From the NCBI RefSeq assembly GCF_028435365.1, contig NZ_JAGTJJ010000002.1, forward strand, positions 62,001 through 126,000: a DNA stretch of 64,000 bases, in the 5' to 3' direction. Positions 35,529 to 48,316 of this stretch are shown here, piece after piece. The position numbers were made by a program, and so were the translations under genes. The stretch's first letter is position 1; the number at the start of each line of letters is the position of its first letter. This DNA comes from Polyangium jinanense (GTDB taxonomy: Bacteria > Myxococcota > Polyangia > Polyangiales > Polyangiaceae). The notes under the pieces were generated by a model. The model did not search any database. It was given only the letters and a program-made list of their open reading frames with translations, and had not been told where the DNA came from.

Positions 35529-37055
35529 TCACTTGCCCGTCGAGAGCATGATCGCCGCGACGATGGCGAAGCCGATCAGCGCGAACAGAACGCCGCCGAG
35601 CAGGAAGGGCCACACACGGCGCGGCGCATGCTGCGGCGCGAGGTCGGTCGCGAGGGGCTGCATGCCGGTTTGCTGCGGCCACGGGGCCTGCTGCGCCGGC
35701 ATGCTCATCGGTTGCTGCCCATAGGATCGCGAGGCCTCCGGGTACGTCGCGTTCGGCATCGGCGCGCCGTAGCTCGGCGACGCGGGCACGGGCGGTTGCA
35801 CCGCGCCGTACGTGCCCGAGCTCGACAGACCCGGGTAACTGTTGGAGGTCGAACCATATCCCGAGGGGCTTGGCCGCGCCGCGCTCGATCCCGACGGTTG
35901 CGGCAGCGGCGGCCACTGCGGGGCCCCTCCGGTCTGGTTCGGCATGAGCCGCGCGATCGGCATCGCCAGCGTCGCGGCCGCGTCGTCGGTCGTGTTCTCC
36001 GCCTCGATCGGCGGAGGCTCGGCGCGACGGATGTGCGACTCCTGGCGCGTCACGTCGTAGGGAATCGTCCCGCGCGGCCCGCCGCTCAAGGACGCCGACG
36101 CATGCGAAGGCGTGCGCGACATCGACACCCCCGTCTGCGGCGCGGGCATCGTGTGTGCGGTCCCGAGCGTGTTCGGCTGCGCGTACGGCACGCCCGACGA
36201 ACGCGGGCTCAGTTCGCGCCACGCGGCGAGCGCCTCCGTCGCTGTCTGGAACCGCTGGTCCGGATCACGCGCGAGCCCGCGTGCGACGAACGCTTCGAGC
36301 CGTGGATCGATGGGGCCATCCATCGCGTCGCCGATCCTGCGCGGCGGCGCCTTCGCCTTCATCTCCACCATCACGAGCACGTTCTTCGCGAGGTAGGGGA
36401 GCTGTCCCGTGAGCGACTGGTAGATCATCGTCGTGCACGCGTAGATGTCCGCGCGCTCGTCGACCATCTTTGCCTTGCCGATCTGCTCGGGCGGCATGAA
36501 CGAGAACGTTCCGAGGCTCTGGCCCATCTCGGTGAGCGTCTCGCCCTCCAACTCCTTCGGCAGCTTCGAGATGCCGAAGTCGAGGATCTTTACCCGCGTG
36601 GAGCCATCCGGACGGCGTTCGAGGAAGACGTTCGAGGGCTTGAGGTCGCGGTGGATGATCTTCACGCGGTGCGCGTCCGCGAGGCCCATCCAGACCTGTT
36701 CGAGGATGAAGTAGAGCTCGTCGAAGTGGATCGGCCCGGTGCGCTTCAGCCGATCGATGAGGCTCTCGCCTTCGAGCAGCTCGAAGACGAGCACGATGCC
36801 GAAGTTCGCGTCCTCCTCGACGTCGAGGACCTGCGTGACGTAGTCGCTGTTGATCGAGCCCGCCGCGCGCGCCTCGCGCCGGAAGCGCTCGACGGCCGAG
36901 TGCTTCGCCTTCACGTCGGCGTGCAGCACCTTGATCGCCACCTGGCGCCCGGTGCGCGTGTTCTCCGCGGCGAACACCTCGCCCATCCCGCCGCGCCCGA
37001 GCGGGCGGATCACGCGGTAGCGATTCGCGATGATGGTGCCGGCTTCGATCTCCAA
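35529..37055 (-). CDS. Membrane-anchored serine/threonine protein kinase
   Basis: A Hanks-type kinase of 508 residues. The kinase domain covers about 13-275: Gly loop LGRGGMGEVF, Lys42 in VAIKVL, HRD at 135-137 in HRDLKPSN, DFG at 159-161, and SLGTFSFMPPEQ as activation segment. A Ser/Pro/Gly/Tyr-rich linker of about 200 residues follows, and one membrane helix sits at the very C-terminus (about 481-505), so the kinase domain is cytoplasmic and no extracellular domain exists. The start is a TTG at 37055 with GACGAGG upstream. Convergent with a PP2C phosphatase gene, a natural counterpart. Confidence 0.93.
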   Translation of the reverse strand: MEIEAGTIIANRYRVIRPLGRGGMGEVFAAENTRTGRQVAIKVLHADVKAKHSAVERFRREARAAGSINSDYVTQVLDVEEDANFGIVLVFELLEGESLIDRLKRTGPIHFDELYFILEQVWMGLADAHRVKIIHRDLKPSNVFLERRPDGSTRVKILDFGISKLPKELEGETLTEMGQSLGTFSFMPPEQIGKAKMVDERADIYACTTMIYQSLTGQLPYLAKNVLVMVEMKAKAPPRRIGDAMDGPIDPRLEAFVARGLARDPDQRFQTATEALAAWRELSPRSSGVPYAQPNTLGTAHTMPAPQTGVSMSRTPSHASASLSGGPRGTIPYDVTRQESHIRRAEPPPIEAENTTDDAAATLAMPIARLMPNQTGGAPQWPPLPQPSGSSAARPSPSGYGSTSNSYPGLSSSGTYGAVQPPVPASPSYGAPMPNATYPEASRSYGQQPMSMPAQQAPWPQQTGMQPLATDLAPQHAPRRVWPFLLGGVLFALIGFAIVAAIMLSTGK

Positions 37056-37077
37056 ACGTGCGCCTCGTCCCTTCGGA

Positions 37078-38169
37078 CTAGAACGTCCCGACGGCCATCA
37101 TGCCGCCGCCCTGCGGTGTGGCCCATGGAGCGAAGGCAAACGACTCCTTCGGCGGCTCGGTCGGCTTCTTCTCGGGCCGCATGACGAAGAGGACCGTCGC
37201 CGCCACCGCGCCCGCCGCGGCCAAGCCGAAGCACACGTCCGCGACCGTGTTCAGCGTGACGACCTTCGAACGCATGTCCTCGAGGACCACGAGCTCCGAT
37301 GCGGTGTTCGCCTTCCCGTTCGACGCGTCGAAGTCGGCTTTCGCGCCCGTCGCGAGCACGCCTCCGACCACCGCGCCCGCGATGCCCGCGGCGATCGCCG
37401 CGCCGCCCACGATGAACACCGTCATCGGCACGGGACGCGAGGGCTGCTCGGCGGGTTTGTCCTCGCCGCCGCTCTGGAAGTCCTTCTCGGTAAAACCCTC
37501 GGCCGTCACGGGTTTGCCCTTGTCGAACTCGAACTCGCGCTCGAACTTGCCGCCGTTCGGGATGTCGACCTTCCAGATCTGATCGGGCGCGCCGTCGACG
37601 CTGGCCTTGAACTCGTGCGAGCCGGGGTGGATGCCGATGCGCGTGTCCGTGAGGCCGATCGTGTAGCGGTTCGTGATCGGAAAGCCGCGCGCCGGCGTGC
37701 GCACGTCCGTGATCGTCACGCCCGGACGATCGGACTTCAGCGTCACCCACGCGACCACGGACCGCAGCGCCTTGAGGTCCGTCTCCATCTGCTGCTTGTC
37801 CGCGGGGTCGAGCTGATCGCCCTTCGCTTCGAGGAATTTGTCGAGCAGAGAGATCGCCTCGCCGTCGCGCTCGAGCTCCATCGCGCAGAGGCCCATGCCC
37901 TTGACCGCGTTCATCGAGCCCGAGAGCTCGTAGGCCTTCTTGAACTCGCGATACGCCTCCTCGCACTTGTGCCCGGAGGGATCGTTGTAGAAGGCCGCGC
38001 CCGCCTCCATGTGCTTCTTCGCTTCGACGAGCTTCGGATCCTCGGGCGCTGCGGGCTCGGCCGGGGGCTTCTTGCCGGCGCCTTTGCCCTGCGCGAGGGC
38101 CGGGCACGCAGCGGCGAGCATGGCGAGAGCCGTGATCGCGGAGAACGTACGCGTCAGCGCGGACCGCAT
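37078..38169 (-). CDS. Exported TPR/PEGA-like membrane protein, 363 aa
   Basis: A signal peptide ends near A-L-A (residue 26), followed by a helical TPR-like region (about 45-135) with KKHMEAGAAFYNDPSGHKCEE. Next is a beta-rich segment (about 140-240) resembling a PEGA-type domain, and two hydrophobic helices (about 250-275 and 305-330). This architecture recurs in myxobacterial proteins next to Ser/Thr kinases. It is followed by the kinase gene after 22 bases, in the same direction, so the two may be co-transcribed. Function unknown. Confidence 0.75.
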   Translation of the reverse strand: MRSALTRTFSAITALAMLAAACPALAQGKGAGKKPPAEPAAPEDPKLVEAKKHMEAGAAFYNDPSGHKCEEAYREFKKAYELSGSMNAVKGMGLCAMELERDGEAISLLDKFLEAKGDQLDPADKQQMETDLKALRSVVAWVTLKSDRPGVTITDVRTPARGFPITNRYTIGLTDTRIGIHPGSHEFKASVDGAPDQIWKVDIPNGGKFEREFEFDKGKPVTAEGFTEKDFQSGGEDKPAEQPSRPVPMTVFIVGGAAIAAGIAGAVVGGVLATGAKADFDASNGKANTASELVVLEDMRSKVVTLNTVADVCFGLAAAGAVAATVLFVMRPEKKPTEPPKESFAFAPWATPQGGGMMAVGTF

Positions 38170-38289
38170 GCCCCAAAGGGTACCGCGGGTCGTGCTGGAT
38201 CGGAAAGAGAACCGCAGGGGTTCGGGGCGTAGCTCCGCTCGCGGAGCGAGAGCCCCGAGCGTCGAACGACGCGGTTCGAGGGGGGCGTC

Positions 38290-40257
<1,968 letters not shown>

Positions 40258-40305
40258 GGGCCCTCCCAAGGCGGACGCGGAGGATACCGCTCCGGAAGAA
40301 CATCG

Positions 40306-41666
40306 TCACCAGCCGCCGAGACCGACGCGCGCTCCGAGGCCCAGGGTCACGCGGGGGTCGGCGAGCTCGACGTCGGCGGTGTCGGTCCCGCCGAGCAGGA
40401 GCGTCTGCTGCGCGGCGAGACCGACCAGGACGCCGCTCCAGTCGAGCTCGACGCCCGTGTCGAGGTTGATGAAGGCGACGCCCCCGGGGCTTTCGCCGCT
40501 GCCGAGCCAGTTGTACGCGAGGCCGCCGCCGATCGTGGCGACGAACCGCGCCTTCCTGCCGGGGCTCATGAGCCGCACGCCCCCGCCGAACCGCACGGAG
40601 TTCAGCCGGACCGTGCTGTCGCCGCTCTTCGTGGCGATGGGATTGTTCGCGTAGTCGAACAAAAACTCGAGCCCGATCGGCGTGGAGATCCGATAGCCGA
40701 GCCGCGCGCCGACCATGCCGCCCGCGCCCTCCTCGCCGAGCATCAGGAAGACGCCGCCCGTCGCGTTCGCATACGCGCCGCGGAGGGGCGGATCCGGCGG
40801 TTTTGCGATCTTGGGCGGAGGAGGCGGCGGGGCCGGGAGCGAGCGCGGCACGGCGATGGGTACGCCGCCGACGTCGGGACGAACCTCCTGCGCTTTGCCG
40901 GCCACGACGAGCACCTGGAACGCGTACTCGGGGCCGCCTTGCTTGTACATCTGCACGAGGTGCGTCCCCGGCTCGACGAGCCCGGCCCACTGGCCGAGCG
41001 CGAGCGGCACCTGATCGATCGCGATGGCCATCTCGGGGTCGTCCGTCTTCACGACGACCCAGCCCTTGTTCGGCACGAGCGCGAGCTTGACGACCTTGTC
41101 CTGGTCCTTGCTCGTGACCGTGACGATCTCCTCGGCGTCCTCGTAGCCTTCGGCGCGCGCGCCGATCCGGTGCCGCCCCGGTCCGAGCGGCAGGGGTTTG
41201 TCCGCGGTGCCGGGGGGCTGCGGCTCGTCGTCGACGAGCAGCACGGCGTGCGAGGGCGAGACCTCGACCTTCACGTATCCGATGAGCGCGCGCATCTCGG
41301 CGATCGCGCTCTCGGCGGCGGCCTTGTCCTCGGGCTCCATCGTGTCCGCGTGCTTGCGGAGCGCGAGCTCGAGGGCGGCGATGGCCTGCGGGTACTGGAA
41401 GAGGCTCTTGTGGGCGAGCGCGATGTTGACGAGGGGGCTCGCGCGCGGGCGCACGGCGTAGGCGGCCTGAAACTCCACGATGGCGGCGGCGAAGTTGCCG
41501 TCTCCGTAGAGCTTCACGCCGTTCGCCATGTGCTGCTTGTACGAGTCGGGAAGGGGCGCGCTCTCGGCCTTTGGGTCGCCGGCCGCGAGGGCGCCGTTCG
41601 CGACCGTGGCGAACGCGAGCGTGAGGGCGAGGGCCGCGCGGGGCCTGAATCGACCGAGGAGCGAGC

Positions 41667-41670
<4 letters not shown>
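40306..41670 (-). CDS. Exported TPR and PEGA domain protein with barrel-like C-terminus
   Basis: A 454-residue protein with a signal peptide (ending A-L-A), TPR-like helices (about 40-135: DSYKQHMANGVKLYGDGNFA) and a PEGA domain (about 140-200: VEVSPSHAVLLVDDEP). A second beta-rich segment and a Pro-rich linker follow. The C-terminal 170 residues have alternating strands (GAYANATGGVFLML, GLEFLFDYANNP) that look like a small outer-membrane barrel. The ATG overlaps the stop of the upstream kinase gene (ATGA), so the two are very likely expressed together and may form a pathway. No enzymatic motif is visible. Confidence 0.78.
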
Positions 41671-43148
<1,478 letters not shown>

Positions 43149-43324
43149 GCGGGATCATCGAGGCCGGGTCGACCTCGTTCCCCCATGGACGAGCGAACGA
43201 GAGAAAACCTTCGGCCGATCGAACCGAGCTTATCACCGCTCCCCGGTGGCGTGCACGATCTCGAAGAAACGACGCGAGGGTATGGGGCAGAGCTCGGCTC
43301 GTCCGAGCGGAGCCCCATCGTCGA

Positions 43325-43627
43325 TCAACGCGGCAGCGGCGGCAGGTCCGGCGGGGGGGCCTCGCCGAGCAGCGCGTCGAGCTCGCCGTCTTGATCGAGG
43401 GCCGCGATGTCCGTGAATCCGCCCACGGGGCGGTTGTTGATGAACACCTGCGGCACGGTTCGCTGGCGCGTGGTCTCCGAGAGCCAGCGGCGGAGGTCGG
43501 GCCGCGTGTCGACGTCGATCTCCTCGAAGCGCACTTTCTTCCCGGAAAGCAAGGCTTTCGCGCGGTGGCAGTAGGGGCACCAGGGGGTCGTGTAGATGGC
43601 GACGTCGGCGGGCATGATGCTGGACAT
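43325..43627 (-). CDS. Glutaredoxin
   Basis: A 100-residue thiol-disulphide oxidoreductase of the glutaredoxin family. The redox motif is CPYC in YTTPWCPYCHRAK, the cis-Pro lies in TVPQVFINNRPVGGFTD, and the glutathione-binding Asp region follows. The start at the ATG 43627 has GAGGACC upstream; the frame remains open further upstream only because it runs into the repeat array. It is divergent from the ClpB-like gene across that array. The C-terminal tail is Pro/Leu-rich. Confidence 0.92.
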   Translation of the reverse strand: MSSIMPADVAIYTTPWCPYCHRAKALLSGKKVRFEEIDVDTRPDLRRWLSETTRQRTVPQVFINNRPVGGFTDIAALDQDGELDALLGEAPPPDLPPLPR

Positions 43628-43673
43628 TTCGGTCCTCGGAGCGAAAGGCGCAAGGGCGGGGATGTGCGCGAGA

Positions 43674-44037
43674 GCTCGGCGAAGCGCCAAGGGAGGGTCG
43701 GACGAGGTGAGGTGGCGCGAGGCGGAGCGCCAAGCACAGGGGAGCAGAGCCGAGCGGGTGCTCGGCGAAGCGCCACGGACGGCCCTCTCGCGCCGGGGTG
43801 GTGATTGGCGACGCGCCAAGCAGAGGTCGGGAGGGCCGGTAGCCGGGATGGCGAAGCGCCAAGGAGAGGTCGGAACAGGTCGAACGGTGCTTGGCGCAGC
43901 GCCAAGGAGGCGTCCGAGCGCTCCGGGGTGCGCTTGGCGCGGCGCCAAGGAAGAGCCCTCGGGCTCCCGGGTGCGCTTGGCGCGGCGCCCAAGGAGGAGC
44001 GAGGGGCTCCCGATGTTGCTTGGCGATGCGCCGAGCG
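43674..44037. repeat. Nine-unit 43-bp tandem array of palindromes
   Basis: The intergenic stretch between the divergent glutaredoxin and ClpB-like genes (43628-44142) holds nine copies of an imperfect palindrome, centred at about 43682, 43725, 43768, 43811, 43854, 43898, 43941, 43984 and 44027, so the period is 43 bases (one 44-base step). Copies 6 and 7 are perfect: CTTGGCGC, one centre base, GCGCCAAG (43890-43906 and 43933-43949). The roughly 26 bases between palindromes are partly conserved (GAGG, TCGG or CCGGGGTG blocks). A degenerate copy may lie near 43640. 43 is not a multiple of 3, so open frames through it are not coding. Outside the array (43628-43673, 44038-44142) I see only the ribosome-binding sites. 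Confidence 0.9.
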
Positions 44038-44142
44038 CATGCTGCGGAGTACCGCAGCCGATGGCGTCCTTCCGTGACCCGACCTAGAAGCACGACGCGC
44101 CGTCCCTTGCGTGCGCTGCTCACCTAGTGAGAAAAAGGAGCC

Positions 44143-46776
44143 ATGGCCGACACCGAGGGCACAATCCACCTCGAACGCTTCACGAACGACGCCCGGCAGA
44201 TCGTCGCGGGCGCGCAAGCGCTCGCCGACGACCGGAAGCATGCCGAGGTCTCGCCTTTGCACCTGCTCGTGCGCTTGCTCGAACGGGATCGCGGCGTCCT
44301 CGAGGTCTTCCGGCGCGCCGGCGCCGACCCGAACGAGACGATGAACCTCGCGGAGGCGGCCCTCAGGCGTCAGCCGAAGTCGACGGGCGGCGTCGCGTAC
44401 GTGGACGCCCGGCTGCTCGATCTGCTCGGGCGAGCCGAGCGTGAGGCGACGCGGGACAAGTCTCCGAACGTCGGCATCGAGCACCTCCTGCACGCGCTCG
44501 CGCAGGAGATTCGTGGGCCGGCGGGGGAGATCCTCTCGTCGTTCAGCATCGGTCCGGGCGCGTTCCGTCCGCACCTCGGCGCGCTCGCGGAGGGGGAAGC
44601 GAAGGCGCCGGCACAGCGGGATTCGGCCGCGGCGATCGTGACGAGCGCGGCGGGGAGTGCCGACGCGAACGGCTACACGCGGGACCTCGTGGCGGATGCG
44701 CGCAAAGACCTGTTCGATCCGGTGATCGGCCGCGACGGCGAGGCGCGGCGGCTCCTGCAGATCCTCGAGCGCCGGTTCAAGAACCATCCGCTCGTCGTAG
44801 GCGAGCCGGGCGTCGGCAAGTCCGCGCTGATCCGCGGGCTCGCCGATCGCATCGCGCGCGGTGACGTGCCGAGTAACCTCGCCGGCGCGCGCCTCTACGA
44901 GCTCGACACGGGCGCGCTCGTCGCGGGCGCAAAACTCCGCGGCGAGATCGAGCAGCGCCTCAAGGCCCTCGTCGACAAGCTCCGCAGCGTTCAGGACGCC
45001 GAGACGATCCTCGTCGTCGAGGACATCGACGCGCTCTTCGGCCAGGGCGTGCAGGGCTCGGGCGTCGGTGACCTCCTGAAGCCGCTGCTCGCGCGGAGCG
45101 AGATCCGCATCCTCGCGACGACCACGCCCGAGGGCATTCGCAAGCTGAACGAGCGGGATGCTTCGATCCTGCGGCGCTTCGCCGTGGTGAACATGGATCC
45201 GCCGTCGATCGATCAGGCGACCGAGATCCTGCGTGGCGTCGCCACGAAGTACGAGGCGCACCACCGCGTGCGCATCGGCGAGAGCGCGATCCTCTCGGCC
45301 GTGAGCCTCGCCAAGCGGTACCTCTCCGATCGCGCGTTGCCGGATACCGCGGTCGATCTCCTCGACGAGACGAGCGCGCGCAAGCGCGTCGAGGTCGATG
45401 GCGTGCCCGCGGAGGTCGACGCGTTGAGCCGCCGCGTGGATGCGCTCAAGGCGCAGATCGCGGCGCTCGCGGACGACGACGATCGGCTGAGCGTGCAAGC
45501 GCGGCAACGACTGGAGAAGGAGCTCGCCGAGGTCGAGCCGCGCGCGAAGGAGCTGCGCACGGCCATCGCGGCGCGCCGCGGTGTCGTCGCGGCGGTGCAG
45601 TCGATCCGCAAGGAGCTCGCGGCGGCGAACGAGGCGTTCGCGACGGCGCAACGCGAGAAGAACTACGCGCGGATCGGCGAGCTCGAGCACGTGACCTTGC
45701 CCGAGATCCGCCGCCGTCTGGAGACGGCCGAGCAGGCCGCGAAGCGCGAGGGCGCCGAGGCCGGCTCGAACATGGTCACGGAGAACGACGTGGCCGGCAC
45801 GCTCGCCGAGTGGACGGGCATCCCGGTCGCGAAGATGCTCGAAGGCGAGTCGGAGAAGCTCCTCAAGATGGAAGAGCGCCTCGCGCGCCGCGTGGTCGGC
45901 CAGGACGAGGCCGTGCGCGCGATCGCCCGCGCCGTGCGCCGCGGCCGCGTGGGCCTGCGTGATCCGGGCAAGCCCATCGGCTCGTTCCTCTTCCTCGGCC
46001 CGAGCGGCGTCGGCAAGACCGAGCTCGCCAAGGCCCTCGCCGAGTTCTTGTTCGACGACGAGCAGGCGCTCACGCGGCTCGACATGAGCGAGTTCATGGA
46101 GCGGCACATGGCGCAGCGCCTCATCGGCGCGCCGCCCGGCTACGCTGACAGCGAGCAAGGTGGCTTCTTGACCGAGGCCGCGCGCCGCAGGCCCTACAGC
46201 GTCCTGCTTTTCGACGAGGTCGAGAAGGCGCACGCGGACGTGTTCAACCTGCTCCTCCAGATCCTCGACGACGGCCGCCTCACCGACGGTCGCGGCAGGA
46301 CCGCGGACTTTTCCAACACGGTCGTGATCATGACCTCGAACATCGGTTCGAAGCGGATCCTGGAGACGGACGTGAAGCTTTTCGGCACCGAGGATGGGCG
46401 CGACGCGATCCGCGACGTGCTCTTCGAGGAGCTCAAGGCCTTCTTCCGGCCGGAGTTCTTGAACCGGATCGACGACATCGTCGTGTTCAAGGCCCTCAGC
46501 AAGCAGGACCTGCGCGGGGTCGTGGACATCCAGCTCCGGCGCCTCGAGCGGCTGCTCGCGGATCGCGAGATCAAGGTGCAGCTCGACGACGCCGCGAAGG
46601 ACCTGCTCGTCGACATCGGCTACGAGCCCTCGCTCGGCGCGCGGCCGCTCAAGCGCGCCATCCTGAAAGAGCTGCAAAACCCGCTCGCCGAAGCGATCCT
46701 CGCGGGCGGCTACGGCCCCGGACAGATCGTGCACGTCCGCGCGGCCGACGGCTCGTTCACGTTCACGAAGGCCTGA
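44143..46776 (+). CDS. Divergent ClpB-type AAA+ disaggregase
   Basis: An Hsp100 protein of 877 residues: Clp N-domain (about 8-150), AAA1 (about 180-410), coiled-coil middle domain (about 425-535), AAA2 (about 560-775) and a C-terminal small domain. Walker A motifs are at 220-227 and 619-626; Walker B of AAA2 is normal (LLFDE, 691-692). AAA1 is altered: the usual Asp-Glu pair reads Glu293-Asp294, and the pore-loop Tyr of the KYRGE motif is Leu265. The AAA2 pore loop keeps Tyr667 (GYAD instead of GYVG). A ribosome-binding site AAAGGAG precedes the ATG. Probably a specialised paralogue rather than the housekeeping ClpB. Confidence 0.9.
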   Translation: MADTEGTIHLERFTNDARQIVAGAQALADDRKHAEVSPLHLLVRLLERDRGVLEVFRRAGADPNETMNLAEAALRRQPKSTGGVAYVDARLLDLLGRAEREATRDKSPNVGIEHLLHALAQEIRGPAGEILSSFSIGPGAFRPHLGALAEGEAKAPAQRDSAAAIVTSAAGSADANGYTRDLVADARKDLFDPVIGRDGEARRLLQILERRFKNHPLVVGEPGVGKSALIRGLADRIARGDVPSNLAGARLYELDTGALVAGAKLRGEIEQRLKALVDKLRSVQDAETILVVEDIDALFGQGVQGSGVGDLLKPLLARSEIRILATTTPEGIRKLNERDASILRRFAVVNMDPPSIDQATEILRGVATKYEAHHRVRIGESAILSAVSLAKRYLSDRALPDTAVDLLDETSARKRVEVDGVPAEVDALSRRVDALKAQIAALADDDDRLSVQARQRLEKELAEVEPRAKELRTAIAARRGVVAAVQSIRKELAAANEAFATAQREKNYARIGELEHVTLPEIRRRLETAEQAAKREGAEAGSNMVTENDVAGTLAEWTGIPVAKMLEGESEKLLKMEERLARRVVGQDEAVRAIARAVRRGRVGLRDPGKPIGSFLFLGPSGVGKTELAKALAEFLFDDEQALTRLDMSEFMERHMAQRLIGAPPGYADSEQGGFLTEAARRRPYSVLLFDEVEKAHADVFNLLLQILDDGRLTDGRGRTADFSNTVVIMTSNIGSKRILETDVKLFGTEDGRDAIRDVLFEELKAFFRPEFLNRIDDIVVFKALSKQDLRGVVDIQLRRLERLLADREIKVQLDDAAKDLLVDIGYEPSLGARPLKRAILKELQNPLAEAILAGGYGPGQIVHVRAADGSFTFTKA

Positions 46777-46911
46777 GCGCGGCGCGTCGGCTGACGCGTC
46801 GCGTTGCCGGTTCCCGTCCTTGCTCGCTGCGAGGACGGCGGATCGGGACTCCGCGCAAACATTGACGCCGCCGTGACGACCGTAGATCCTGCGAGTGTAG
46901 GAGGCTCCGGC

Positions 46912-47457
46912 ATGCCTGGCAGGAACGTATCGCGGCGGTTGTTCGTGGGAGTGGTGGGGGGCGGTGTGCTTGCCGCACCGGTGATCGCCTCCGCGCGCCC
47001 GGAGACCACGCCCGCTGCAAAAGACGCGGCGCACAGCGAAAAACCGCTCGATGCGCCGACGCGTGAGAACGTCGCCAAGCTGCTCGCCCCGCTCGCCGCG
47101 GGCGCGCGCCTCGCGCGATGGACGATCGTCCAGATCGATCCCGTCGTGAACGGGTGTGTGAGCATCAAGGTTCGGACGGACGATGGGCACACGTTCGACC
47201 TGGAATTGCTCGCGCGCGACCGCACCGCGCTCGCGCAGCGGCCGCCCGCAGAGACGGAACGGCACGCGATCTTCGTGGTGAACGGCGGCAATGGCTGGGC
47301 GCCCACGCAGGAGGAGCAGGGGCTCGCGGCCATGACGCTCGCGCAGATCGTCGCGAAGAACGAGCGCGAGGTGCGCCTGTCCGATCTGCTCACGCACGCC
47401 GAGCGCATCCACAAGCACGGCGACGCGCTCCTGGTTCCGGCGGAGGGACCGGGCTGA
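46912..47457 (+). CDS. Tat-exported hypothetical protein, first gene of the Hxs-like cluster
   Basis: 181 residues starting at an ATG with TAGGAGG upstream. The N-terminus has a twin-arginine signal, NVSRRLFVGVVGGGVLA, so it is exported folded, possibly with a cofactor. The mature domain has one Cys (VVNGCVSIKV), then beta-rich segments and a helical end (AAMTLAQIVAKNEREVRLSD). No family was recognised. The next gene, a radical SAM protein, starts 4 bases after its stop, indicating an operon with the downstream maturation genes. Confidence 0.75.
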   Translation: MPGRNVSRRLFVGVVGGGVLAAPVIASARPETTPAAKDAAHSEKPLDAPTRENVAKLLAPLAAGARLARWTIVQIDPVVNGCVSIKVRTDDGHTFDLELLARDRTALAQRPPAETERHAIFVVNGGNGWAPTQEEQGLAAMTLAQIVAKNEREVRLSDLLTHAERIHKHGDALLVPAEGPG

Positions 47458-47461
47458 CGGC

Positions 47462-48310
47462 ATGGCGGCGGTCCTCTCCCTTGGTTTGACTTGCAACAAT
47501 GCGTGCGTCTTCTGCGCGCAAGGGGAGAGGTCCGCCACCCGCGAGCGAGACGCCGAAGGGCTCGATCTCGCGAGGGGCCTGCGCATCGAGCCGGGCGACG
47601 TCGTGTTCGTGCAGGGTGGCGAGCCGACGCTCGCCGAGGATCTACCGGCGGTTGTCCGCGCACTCGACGAGCGCGGCGCGCGCCGCATCGTGGTGCAGAC
47701 GAACGGCCGGCGGCTCGCGTACCGCGCCTATACGCGCGCGCTTCGCGAGGCGTCGAGCAAGCTCTCGCTCGACGTCTCGCTGCACGGCTCGACCGAGCCG
47801 ATGCACGACTACCACACGCAGACGCCGGGCAGCTTCAAGCAGACCGCGCTCGGCGTACGGCATGCGCGGGCCGAGGGCATCGAGGTCGGGACGACCACGG
47901 TGATCACGCGGTCGAACTATCGTCACCTCGCGGAGATCGTGCAGCTTTCGCGTGCGCTCGGGGCGCGCGCGGCGCACCTCGCGAGGGCTTCACGGTTTGG
48001 CCGCGCGGCGCGCGCGGCGGATCGGATCGTCGCGCCGGAAGATCTCGTGCGGCCGCAGCTCACGCGCGCGCTCGCGGAGGCGGCGCGGCTCGGAATGGGC
48101 TGGCTCGCGGGCGAGAAGGCGAGCCACGCGGAGGTGCGCGAGCTCTTCGCGGGCCTCGGCGAGGTGGAGATCGCGGAGGCGGGGGGGCTGGGTTCGTCGC
48201 GGACGACCGGCGTCGAGATCGCGGCCTCCGACAAGAACTTCGTGGAAACGTCTCGGCTCGTCCGAGCGAAACCACCGAGCGTCAACCGGAGCATTGCTTG
48301 GGAGCGGTGA
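47462..48310 (+). CDS. Short radical SAM protein (HxsC-like candidate)
   Basis: 282 residues with the 4Fe-4S motif C11-x3-C15-x2-C18 (TCNNACVFCAQ) close to the N-terminus and the SAM-binding GGEPT at VVFVQGGEPTLAED. The second half shows VSLHGSTEPMHDYHTQTPGSF and VITRSNYRHLAEIV, which resembles HxsC-type maturases of His-Xaa-Ser cassettes, though it is short and lacks an obvious C-terminal Cys-rich domain. It lies between the Tat protein (4-base gap) and the MopE-like lipoprotein and probably belongs to the same operon. Assignment to HxsC is a similarity judgement. Confidence 0.85.
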   Translation: MAAVLSLGLTCNNACVFCAQGERSATRERDAEGLDLARGLRIEPGDVVFVQGGEPTLAEDLPAVVRALDERGARRIVVQTNGRRLAYRAYTRALREASSKLSLDVSLHGSTEPMHDYHTQTPGSFKQTALGVRHARAEGIEVGTTTVITRSNYRHLAEIVQLSRALGARAAHLARASRFGRAARAADRIVAPEDLVRPQLTRALAEAARLGMGWLAGEKASHAEVRELFAGLGEVEIAEAGGLGSSRTTGVEIAASDKNFVETSRLVRAKPPSVNRSIAWER

Positions 48311-48316
48311 GTGACA

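Noticed and set aside
43674..44037. CRISPR array
   Set aside because: The repeats are short palindromes with partly conserved, not unique, 26-base intervals, and no cas gene is near. It is a tandem repeat array.
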